Below, one piece after another: positions 48,228 to 64,000 of a DNA stretch of 64,000 nucleotides. Position 1 is the stretch's first letter. The number at the start of each line of letters is the position of its first letter. The notes below the pieces were generated by a model. The model made no database searches. It saw nothing but the letters and a program-made list of their open reading frames with translations, and was not told where the DNA came from. Location of the stretch: the NCBI RefSeq assembly GCF_037975245.1, contig NC_092573.1:23217265-23281264 (forward strand), given 5' to 3'. Source of the stretch: Apostichopus japonicus (Eukaryota; Echinodermata; Holothuroidea; Aspidochirotida; Stichopodidae). Made by a program: the position numbers and the translations under genes.

Positions 48228-50233
48228 ATAGCTTTCAAGTCTCTGCTATAGACGTATTTCTTTTCATCTTGCAGTGTTATCGATGAATCAAAGTTTGTGA
48301 TTTCTGATCAAGAATGGCAGAATATCAAATGAATGCTGGTATAGCATTTGGTAAAAAGTCATTCAGAGAGGTTACAGCAGACTACAGACATCGATACCAC
48401 TCTCTTCTATCCCTCTTACCCCTTCCCAACTCTTATCTCTTCCTCACTCTTATCCCTTAACCCTCACCCCACTCTTACCCCTCTGAATTGCATTCAAAAG
48501 TGTTCCTGTTTTTGTAAATTGTCAATCTTAAGTAACCATGTTGCTATGAAAATGGCATTTACAAGTGTTCATGTTGCTTTTAAATTGTCAGTTTTAAGTG
48601 ACAATGTTGCTATGGAAATTGATGGATTGAGGAGACCATGTTGCTTGGGAAAATAGTCAGTTCAAAATGATGGTACTGAAAGGGAAATTGAGTTTTGATT
48701 GGATGCATTGAAAGTGATCTTGTTACATGGGCTAACATTAGGTCCAGGATTCATTCTCATTGATACTATATACAATTGTTACTTGCCATGCACACTCAAG
48801 TTACTAGTTTTGGAGTACATCTAAATGTTGAAAGCTGCTGGTTGTGTTTGGAAAATAACCGTTGCACAGTTATTTTCGCCCAAAGTATATCGGCAATAGT
48901 TACATTTGTGTTTCAACGATTACTCAACCTTTGAAAAGGTCAGTTGTATTAGTCTGGATGAACTCATAGCCTACCACACAAGCACAGCTGATATTCTTAA
49001 AGCCTAACTGTATATGCATACATAGTAGTCAAAGCAAGATAAATATGTTCTGAACAATGATGAAGCTATAACTAACAAGTGATTTCATATTTTATGATAG
49101 CATTTGTAGGGAACAATACTTGTAACTTAATACTTAAGGAATGAATCGACTTGAATTGCATTGTAATGATTATTGTGGGAAGCAATTGCTTTAAAAGGAG
49201 CTCATTCAAGTAAGCTGAAAGGAAAACTACCAAGAAAGTAAAAATCTATTTGAAGTTTAATGTTGTGTGTTGAATATTCATATCCTCAAAATGAAGTTGA
49301 CCAATACCGTACCTTTCATGGTACGGTAGTTTTAAGTACAACAGGCTTAACATATCGACTATTTTGATTTGAATGTCATTACCATGGCAACATAAATGGC
49401 ATTGTGTATTGAAAAGCCTGCCAAGCTAGAGACGAATACAAATCAGATCATTCACATTCAATGCAGTGACTGAAATATTCTTTATCTTTGCTAGTCCATG
49501 ATTTTCTAAGAAATGATATCATTATATGAAGGAAAAATTCAAATTTCCACTTTGTTGGATGGTTCTGATTGTCACTTGAAAGATCCTTGAATCAATGAAT
49601 GCCTTGCCTACCTCTTGGTCAAGCTCATGTGTAGTATTTGTTCTTTTCAATGGAATTGTTACAATCCCACCTAGATTGGGATTTGAACCAATTTGGTTGA
49701 ATGACATTTTTTGTGTCCATGCTCTCATCTTGTCAGATGTTTCTTAATAATAATAAAAAGGAAGAAAGATGTGTTTATGTAAGACAAGTTTGTGGTTCAA
49801 AGCCCACCTAAACCATTTCCTCTGTATTCCAGTCTGTTAGATTGACTAATTTTTACGTTTTAATCCATATTCTTAAAAAAAAAATAATCATGACATTATC
49901 CATGGCTGTGTTTTTGTTTTCTTTTTCTTCCTCGGACAACTCGAGCTAATTAAGTCATGAACAGTTGTATCCTTTAAGTTTGACATGTTACAACCAAGTA
50001 ATATAAATATGTGTACTAATTTGAATAATAACTACTTGAAAATGACATCTTGCAATATGTTGTTAAATCTCTCCAAATGTTACTTATACCCAAATAGACA
50101 ACAAAAAAAGGATATTTTGGAGATGATTTTGGCGATCAGAGGATTGCCTCTCAAACACTGGAAATATTGGTTACATTGAATAATATTCAACATAATCAAT
50201 GCTCAGTCTTTACCAATATTAAAAATCTTAGAG

Positions 50234-50712
50234 CAGCGGTTCCTTAACTTGGGGTTCATGCACCCCCTGGGGATGCCAGGCAGGACTCCAGGGAGGGGGG
50301 AGAGGGTGGAGCAAATCTGTAGGTATAAACAAACTCCTGATAAGTGCTACCCTCACCATTTCTATATTTAACTACCGATTCCAACAGAATTTGTCACAAG
50401 CTGGAGCAACCATTGAAAAAAGTCCATACGCATATCCAAGTGCCTCAACATAGGCAAAACATCTACAAATTGTTTACTGTTTGAAACCTAACACTTTGTT
50501 TTATGTAATATCGGGTACTGTTGTGCACCATTTAAAGCAGTCTCTCCTGACCCTACTACATACCACCAAAGTCCATGGGCTTTCACAGGCTTTGCATTCT
50601 TGGACCACACCCGGGGGCCCCCTAATGTGCAGACCCCACCATAGCTGGTGAAGTTTTTGTCTTTTTGGTTGCCTAGGGATATGAGAAGTGGAAAACAATT
50701 GAAGAATCACTG
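50234..50712. mobile_element. hAT-like MITE, 479 bp
   Basis: The left end CAGCGGTTCCTTAACTTGGGG resembles the common hAT terminus CAGxGGTTCTxAAxC. The right end on the minus strand is CAGTGATTCTTCAATTG, so the termini form imperfect inverted repeats. The 8-bp flanks TCTTAGAG and CTGTATAG match at 4 of 8, so the target duplication is eroded or not real. The minus-strand open frame at 50501-50833 mostly lies in the element and resembles no transposase I know. Confidence 0.65.
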
Positions 50713-51180
50713 CTGTATAGAGGAACTGTTGCAGGATCCTAGCAAAACAATTGACCCAGCAAAGCATCCTTGATCTATTCACTAAAGCCTGGGTTTTAGA
50801 ATCAGGCAACCTTACTGTTTTGCAGGAATTCACGTAAATGATACTGATGTTAACTTCTAAGGGTAAAAGTTTACGTACTACAAGTGTCCGTTAATAAGCG
50901 AGAGTGTTGAGGGCCTCGCGTTGTTTTGTTGGCTCAATATTTCAAGGATGCACAAGTTAAGAACATCTACTCCAGAAGCAAGTATTTTGTCCAAGGAGGG
51001 GGAGGGGGGGGGGGTGTCAGGTCGCCTAACAGTAAAACCACCAATAGATCAATATCATTGTCTACTAAATGATAATTATAATAATTATACAACTGTCAAT
51101 AAAACTGCCTTCCGTGGTGAACATTGTGGAAAAATACACTCATGAGATTCGAATAAAAGAAATGAACCATTTTAATGTCA

Positions 51181-54100
51181 AGTTTTGTAAACTTGTTCTT
51201 TATTAACAACCATCTTAGTTCAAGCAGGTTTCCCCATATCCCCTAAAAACATTGCTGATGCAGATAAACAACAAAGGATGATAATTTTGACAGTAACAAT
51301 AAAAAAATTCAAAAAAAAAAGAAGGAAAATTAAGAAAGAAAGAAGGAAGTTTCCTAGCAGATGAAATAAAATGATAAGTTTGGGTGTGTGGCTACCGACA
51401 AATTACAATGTGACACACTTTTACAAAGTCTTCAAAGTTTTTGGATGTGGTTTTATGAAATACGTGATATATCTCTATGAAAAAGGAAGAAAAAAAAATT
51501 ATCACAAAGAGTCTGTAATATAACACCTAATAATTGAATGAAAATGGTATTAAAAAAAAAAAAACTAGCGTTAGTAAAAGATCCAGCAAAAATGGAACTG
51601 GATGGAGGATTAACCTGTTAATCACTTAAAAATGATTTAATCGAATCATATAATCTTGGAAATTGTTCCTTACTATTTCTAATTTGTTCCTTATTTATTC
51701 TTATTATCATTAATGGGTGGTACAAAAAAAATGCGGGGTGGCAGCAACCAGGAACCCAAAAATTGTTGAAGTTGTGTTGTGTTGTGTTTTGCAATCTCCT
51801 TCCCCCTCCCACCCTCACCCTACCCCAACATTAGCTACCCTATCTATCATGAAATATCCAACAGGTCTGCTTCTGAAAATCAAATAGGAACCATGTTTAT
51901 CAGAACTTCATAAAATAAAAGTGAGAACAAAAAAGCAAATGACGGCAACAAATTTAAAAATGTCATCTTTACAAAAATCAAAAAAAAAAAAACGAATATT
52001 CCCCTTACAAAGGGAAAATATTTCAGTGTAGTTTTCAATAGAAAAAGTGATAAAAATTTGTGTCTTTGAGTCATGTTATTAATATTATTTTTTTTCTCTT
52101 AATTTTTGCAACATATTTTTTATTTTTTTTAATATATTTTTTTTTTACATATCTTTTAAAATATCGCTCTATACCAATTTCACGATCTGTGCAATATTCA
52201 TGTGCTTTGATAAAAAGAATAATTTTTTGTTATGGTGTTTAATATCTCTTAGCCATATCTAATGTCTGACAGCTGCATTTATCAATCATTTCAACACGTA
52301 CTGAACGAGTCCCTTTCCAAACATTTGTGTAAAAATCACTACAAACTCTACAAGAATACTCTCCCTTGCCCTCAATCTTTGTAAATAGCTCGCTTTGCAA
52401 TATATATCATATTTATGTATAAATAGATTGTAAATATTCAAAACATAACAGAGCTGCTCCTTGGATATTCTTACATATTTCCCTCCTTCTTCATAATCCT
52501 TTAGCTTAAAAAAAAACCAATACATTTTTTTACAAACATTACATGAGAAAATTGAGAAAGTGGCAAAAAAAAAAAAAGGCTTTGACCAGCGGATCAATGC
52601 TCCTCCCCCACCCCCCCCCACCCCTATTAGTAAAAACCTGGCTTTTGAGTCGAGACCAAAAACCAACATTTTCCAAAATGCATAGGTATTTTGCTCTTTG
52701 CCCTGTCCTGCACACAGGCCCTATTAACTTGTACTTGGTCTTTCCCCTCAAATGTTAGTAGCTTCAAAAAAAAAAAATCTTCATTTTTCTCTTGTCTAAG
52801 TTATGTGGTAGGAATTCTCAACAGAAGCAGTTCAGTTATTAACAAAAGCTGTCGGGAAAAGAAAGTGAGAGGAATAAAAAACAAAACTTATCTGATCCTT
52901 TTCTTTTTGTAAAATCTTTTTGTAAAATCTAGGCCAGCAATCTTTGCTAACTTAAACCTTTCCCGTATGCCCGATACCTGATAAAAATCGACAAAAGGAT
53001 AAGCATCATTTTCCTATCTTTCTCTTTCTTTCTCTCCTTGTCAGAAGTAAAACAAGGTTTACGATATTATTCTTAAATCTGACACAAGATGCTTCAGAAG
53101 AATCTAGTAGTCCTGGTACAGTCCTGGTACAGTCCTGGCCAGTGAATGCTGCTTATCTCAGCCTTTTTAATCCTAAAGTGACAATTGTTCGTATCTTTGC
53201 TTGAAACATTAAAAAGTCGAGCTATTCTTAATACTCTAAGAAGAATAGTCGGAGGTAGATGGGAGCGTAAAAATATGTTTTTTAAGTCTATGAGAAGCAA
53301 ATGAAAAAAATTTACAAAAGGAGAATTAAGTTGTAAACTTCTTGAATGGTTTGTAATTATCAATTAAATATTTTTAACCCAATGTACAGGTTCTAAAAAT
53401 AGCAAGTTCATCCTGTTTTAAAATTTTTACATATGAAAACTATCAGGGAATCAGATATTTTCATAAACTGTGTCACAGTCACAGTTTCATTCGACTCATT
53501 CAATCAGGTGACAAACTATTATTAGTTAGGACAGGGACACATGTTACAGCGATGACAGAATACTATGAACATTGTTCAATGAAGTATTGAGAGGGATCCA
53601 ACAGTTTGGAATATCATCAAAGTATTTACAAAGAAAGGAAATTGAATTAAAGGAAAAGAGAGTCAAATTCTGGAAAACAGAAAATGTCAATAAAAAGTAT
53701 ATATGGAGCCCAAAAAAAGAGGGATTTTTGTTCAACAGAATGTCAAACAGCAAGAGAAGCCAAAACTCACATCCGATCATTGGTGGGAAGGGGCGGGGGA
53801 GGAGGGGGAACAGAGGTGGGGGGGGGGCAGTAGTAGTAAACTACCTCAATAATTGGAAGACAATGCCCCATATATATGGCAATATAATTGATTTAATTAC
53901 AACCATTGCTTGCATCCAACCCTATCTCCCTCACTGTATAGTGCTTTTGTGACCCACCGGGGGGGAAATAGTTTTAATTGCGCTGCAATCAAACCGTGTA
54001 GCCACGGTGCATTAGAAGAACTCCCTTCAGTTCACTGTAACAATTTCTTCAGACAATCTGCATCATGACCAGTTGTTTCAGTTACAAACACTAAATTTGT

Positions 54101-57100
54101 CTTTAACATAGATTAAAGAACATAGTTTTAGGAATCAAATATTATACTTATCATTCAACCCAATTCGTTTTTCTTTTAATCCCTTTTTGCCTTTACGACT
54201 TTCAGTAACGAAACACACAGAAGTCAGAGAGAACTTTCATTTCACACAAAAACTTTGAAAAAGTCTTAAATCTTACTTTCCAGACAAGAAATAGTGGGGG
54301 GGGGGAAGGTAATTTTTATCAGGCCTCAAATTATGTCAACTTTTGATCCAAACCTGATGCAACAGGGGAAACACAATTTATACCCTAAACCATTTTTCAA
54401 TTTCAGCAAGGATATCATAGATATATTTAGTCCCCCACAAACAACGGTTGTAACCCTGACAGAAACAAAACCAAAAAGCATATAAGGTACTCTGAATCAA
54501 TCAACTAAAACTTGTGGCTAGAGTCATTAGGTAAAAAGCCAAAGCAAAAAAATATTATCACTTATAACCAAAGTTGGACGAAGGAAGCCTTATAGTAAGC
54601 TTAAAGTCAAATCCAATTCTTCTTGGACAGACTTTTAGCTTGAAGGGGTGACTTGGCAGTTTAAAAAAAAAAAACTTTTTCTTTTCTTTTTGCTGCTGTG
54701 TGAACCGCAGAGGGACCTTTGCCGCTGTTACCATTGGGCACACCAAAATCAAGCGAGCTATTCTATGGTGTGAGTTAGTTGTCAGTAAAAGGGTTGCATT
54801 AAAGTATTAGAAACTTGTTTTACATCAGCAGAAATATCTAATAATATAACAAGTCACTTTCTTTGGGTTCCGACCATGAGCATTGCTACCCGATTCCCAA
54901 ATAGTGGGCCCCTAAATCGTATGAGATGACCCCTCGAGGGGATCGTTGACATATCATGTTTTTTACCCTATTTGATAAATGACAGGCATAGTAGCTTCTA
55001 CCATCTCAATCTGTTTAAGTGAAAGCTCACCAAACAGGTCAGGTCAAACAAATGTTCTAGGGTTTTATCAGCACAGTTTCCAACAATTTTGGGTAATATT
55101 GCAAAAACATTTCAAAAGTATGGACAAAACAAGAAAGGAAAAAAATAAGAAAGAGATGTTTATCTTATTACTTTTCTTGTCTTCAACAGAAAATCTCTCT
55201 TCTTCAAGTAATTCAACTTTTCTTTTTCACTACACCCAATTTGTATTATTATTTAATTAGTTCAAGAATTCATAACATTGGTTCTACCAACATTTACCGG
55301 TTTTTATGGCATCAAACACCTTTCCAAACTGTCCTGTATACAACAAAAAGTAGGTCACCCGAGAAGAGAAATATGTTGATTCAAGTTCAAAAAAAAAATT
55401 TTTACTACCTTATACCTTATGAAGACCCAGAATGTGACCTTATAAAATCAGAGCTCAAACAGGTGTGGATCCGGGGAAGGCCAACCCCCCCCCCTTCCCT
55501 GCCACCCTCGCCCCAAATTTCATCAACCATACACAAGAAATTAAGAAGTTATTAGCACAACCTTGTGTGTGTAACTAATTATTGACTTTATAGCCTTCTT
55601 AATTAATATGCACCATTTCACATCTAACATTCTCAATTTTCATGGGATGGACCCTCCCCCCGCCCCTCCCCCTTACATGGGAGCCCACTTCAACGACCTC
55701 AGAGCCACACTCCTTTTTTTACAAACAATTGTCTGTGGTTAGTTAAAGGATATATGATCCCTGCTAGACATTAAATGTATGTCACACTGAAATAAAATGT
55801 CACTTCACTTATACTATGTATGGACTAAGTAAATCCTGCTGCGATTTGCCACAAGTTACCACCAGAACAGCAGTCTACCAACATATATTTATATTGTATG
55901 ACAGTGAGATAGAGTGAAAGGGGGGCGGGGGGGTCTGTAATTATTTCCAAACTTAAAGGAAGGGATTAAAAACATTCTGTTACAGAAGCAAGAGCTCAAC
56001 ACACAGGCAAAGCTCTTCACAGTAATTTTAACGATAGTTTGTCGAAGAAAAGCCATTTTTGAAACATTTTCAAAAAGTATTAATAAAAAAAACAAAAAAA
56101 GGGAAGGAAGAAAGAAGAACAAAGAAAAGTCAAAAAGATAAAGAGAAAAATAAGAATAGTAATAATAATAATCATAATCATAATAATAATCCACATGGCA
56201 GAACGGATAAATTTTCTATCCTGAGTTCTAAAAGTTATTTCTAAAACATTCACAAATTTTTGTTAAACTATACCTTTTTTTTCTTTTTCTCGTAGCATCT
56301 CATAATATCAATAGTTAACAATCATTTATATACAAACTATGTATGTTTTATGTACAAGATTTGACTTTTTTTAATCTTTCCTTTCTCTTAAAATAGAAAG
56401 GCAAGCCTAATATTTACAGAGCTGCATTTAAGGACCAGCGGGAGGTGGTGGTAGTAGTAGTACCATATTCCTGATTCATTCTGAGCGAGGTGACCTTAAT
56501 TACCATCCCTCACTCGGTGGTTCGTTAAGTTTATCTCTCTTAATCGTGCAGTTGGACTAATTGATGTGATACATTCAACAAATCTATTTTGCTTTTTAAA
56601 AATATGGAATCTCATGTGCGTACAACATTGCAGACATACATTATTAATTTCCAGTGAGTATCTACACAGTCTGTGGTACCTGAAAAAATCACGAAATACA
56701 ATTTATCGATAACAAATAATGCTCTTCTTGAGCAGAGGAGAAACACTCACAGAGAGAAAGCTTCCCATTTATACTCGGGTGAAGCGTGCTCCGGCTTAGT
56801 CACTGTTTTGACTAGCTACACATCACCGTGACTTAACCATGTGGTACCATATTTTGTGGTATCACTAAAACGTGGACTGACCGACCCGGTGCGTAGAAAG
56901 TCAGACGCACTCTAAAGCCAAACATGAGTGTACAATTGTAATCATACCAAAGTACATAAACCAGAAAGGCTTTGTTGTAAGGCTTGGACCACAGATGAGA
57001 AAAGTTTGGGAGAGGGAAGGAGTGGGGGAGGGGAACGGCTGACATATGACATCATAAAACACATCAAATATTGGCTTGATGAATTTTTTGAGGTGAAACA

Positions 57101-58820
57101 AAGATCGTTTCATTGATTTCACTGATAACATGCTCCTTAAAGAATATCTAAAGCTAAACTATGGTTTCCTTCTGGCTTGATGTTGTCATGGAAACATTTG
57201 GATGTATCACACAATTCCCTGCTGTTCCTGATAATTCGATCCATGGTTTACAAATATGTATTAACATATTTTCATTTCTATATTAATTTCCAGACTTTTT
57301 ATGCTGTTCATGAGGCATCATTTTTGACACTGAACTAAGCCGTCATGTCTCTCAGCTTTATCACCACCCCCAGTCATGCCTTCACCCACCATCTCTCCCA
57401 CAGATAAATGATGGATTTTTTCCCCATTTTTTTCTCTTTCTCTGTAAGGTTTAACTTTCTACAGAAAAAAAATACCCTTCTAACTAGATATTTGTACCAC
57501 ATTATGTACTCTTTATTCGTCTGTGTAATTTAAACCCACCAACATTTTGAGATATATATCGAGTCAGCAGTTACGCAAGAAAAATAAAGAGGTCTAACTT
57601 TGAAAACAAAATGTTGTAATTCATGTTTAATGCAGTAAAAACCGGTCAGAGTGGAATAAAATGAGCTTCCGCCAATATTTCTCCCTCATCTTGTATATCC
57701 GCAAAAAACCAACAATTGCTGTGATTCGACTGTTTATCTTTTAACGATCTGGTTGAGGCCATTTACTGTGTAGAGAGAGACATTTACTCTGCCCCCGAGG
57801 TACATTGGATGTATTTTTAACAATCCCAAAACAACCGACCAGTTTACTGTCGCACGCAGTCCAAACCTTACAAAAAGGAAGCCTGTATGATAATGGATTA
57901 TTCATGAAGCCGCAGCCAAACGATATCACTCACCAATGCATAGCGGCAGAAATATGATGAGAATGATTTAGGCTTGTGACGATGACGGCCACTATGAGTT
58001 GTGCGGTTAGAGGGATTTACGGCTGTATGTTGTTGATCATCGATTTAGAATCTTACCATATCGTAAGATGGAAATCTATCTCTTGTGAGGAAGCGAAGAT
58101 AAAAAAAAAATTATAAAAAAAACCCTTTCTGTTTACTGCCTAAATAACTACATTTTATATCGTAATATATTATTATTATTCGTATTTTAAACTATTTTTT
58201 ATTATTAAAATTTTTTTATAACCAATATATCTGCCAGAATGTTTTCCATATTTTTGTACTGTTATCGATTTATAAATTTTGTTTTTCTTCAGAGAGCAAC
58301 GTTTTAAATAGTTTCGCTTTTAGGCCTTGAAAACATTCTTGACGTTATTCTGATGCATTGGCCGACCTGAGAGTTCACCAGCTGACGAGCACTGACTATT
58401 CTTGATTTTTCTGGACCGTCTCGCACCTCGACGGTGTCAATTTCCGACGGAAACTTTTAACCTGCACGGCAGGAATATTGGACTAGCCACTCCCTCTGTC
58501 TTGTCCTTTCAAAAAATGCAACTTTTTACTCCAACGAGTGAAAATGTCCTTCTGTCTGTTTGGATGTCTCATCTCACGCAAGGAGAAACTTTGTTAAATG
58601 TTAGGAGAAAACGATGCAGGCAGCATAAGGCAATGTTTAATCTTGCTTTCTGCTGGGAGGAGTATTTACCTTCATCTGATCAAAAATGTAGGGATGCAGG
58701 CGCCTTCAAAAAAGGAAGGGGTCCTTCGTTATTTTTCACAAAATATCTCCCTCGCATCATCTTTTGCAACATAAAAGTTACTTCCCTCTGAGGGTTGCCA
58801 AAACAAAAAAGGCGATCCCT
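51181..58820 (-). other. Probable long MEF2 3' UTR
   Basis: 7.6 kb directly downstream of the MEF2 stop codon without supportable exons, AT-rich and with many homopolymer runs, as in long regulatory 3' UTRs. A minus-strand AATAAA (plus TTTATT at 51199-51204) could mark its end. G- or C-runs occur near 52604-52620, 53815-53828, 54294-54305 and 55486-55494. Plus-strand open frames here (such as 53572-53952 and 58402-58791) lack recognisable domains. The extent of the UTR is inference. Confidence 0.4.

Positions 58821-64000
<5,180 letters not shown>

Larger units (their letters stand above)
47798..51180. other. Convergent intergenic region after ARIH1
   Basis: It contains the ARIH1 3' UTR, a possible unused splice acceptor with a short open frame (48275-48332), two clean hairpins (48851-48877 and 49305-49328), a decayed SINE B box on the minus strand (GGTTCAAATCCC, 49689-49678) and a hAT-like MITE. 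A G-run is at 51000-51015. No further gene was supported. Confidence 0.6.

Noticed and set aside
50501-50833. 110-codon open frame in the 50-kb MITE
   Set aside because: No DDE or hAT dimerisation motif; mostly inside a non-autonomous element.
58402-58791. 129-codon plus-strand open frame
   Set aside because: Lies antisense just beyond the MEF2 stop codon, no domain, and no splice evidence.

Overview
The window is eukaryotic, probably from an invertebrate deuterostome; an echinoderm such as a sea cucumber is my best guess, inferred from protein similarity and genome texture and not proven. The evidence is intron-rich protein-coding genes with canonical GT/AG junctions, AT-rich introns, many microsatellites, tRNA-derived SINE pieces and MITE-like DNA transposons. 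No operons, rRNA, complete tRNA genes, CRISPR arrays or phage were seen.

Six genes can be read by joining exons whose phases all agree. From left to right: (1) the first two coding exons of a probable STRA6/RBPR2-like vitamin A transporter on the minus strand (632-1563), running off the left edge; (2) SIRT6 on the minus strand, 8 exons, 444 aa (3653-9101); (3) a C9orf85-like zinc-ribbon-type protein on the plus strand, 3 exons, 212 aa (9611-11403), divergent from SIRT6 with 509 bp between the start codons; (4) TIMM44, the mitochondrial import motor adaptor, on the minus strand, 14 exons, 417 aa (13115-23350); (5) ARIH1, an RBR ubiquitin ligase, on the plus strand, 14 exons, 508 aa (25629-47797); (6) the last three coding exons of a MEF2 transcription factor on the minus strand (58821-64000), running off the right edge. 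The genes are unrelated housekeeping or developmental loci and do not form one pathway; their arrangement is ordinary for a compact invertebrate genome.

The non-coding space is mostly introns and two larger intergenic blocks (1564-3652 and 47798-58820; the second probably includes a long MEF2 3' UTR). It holds three hAT-like non-autonomous elements (31557-33035, 47037-47654, 50234-50712), one TTAA-flanked MITE (27182-27542), tRNA-SINE remnants, and several tandem arrays inside introns of SIRT6, TIMM44, ARIH1 and MEF2.

The observation most worth checking is in ARIH1: its exon structure and spacing are intact, but the first zinc ligand of RING1, normally Cys, reads as Asp138. No clearly new multi-gene system was found.
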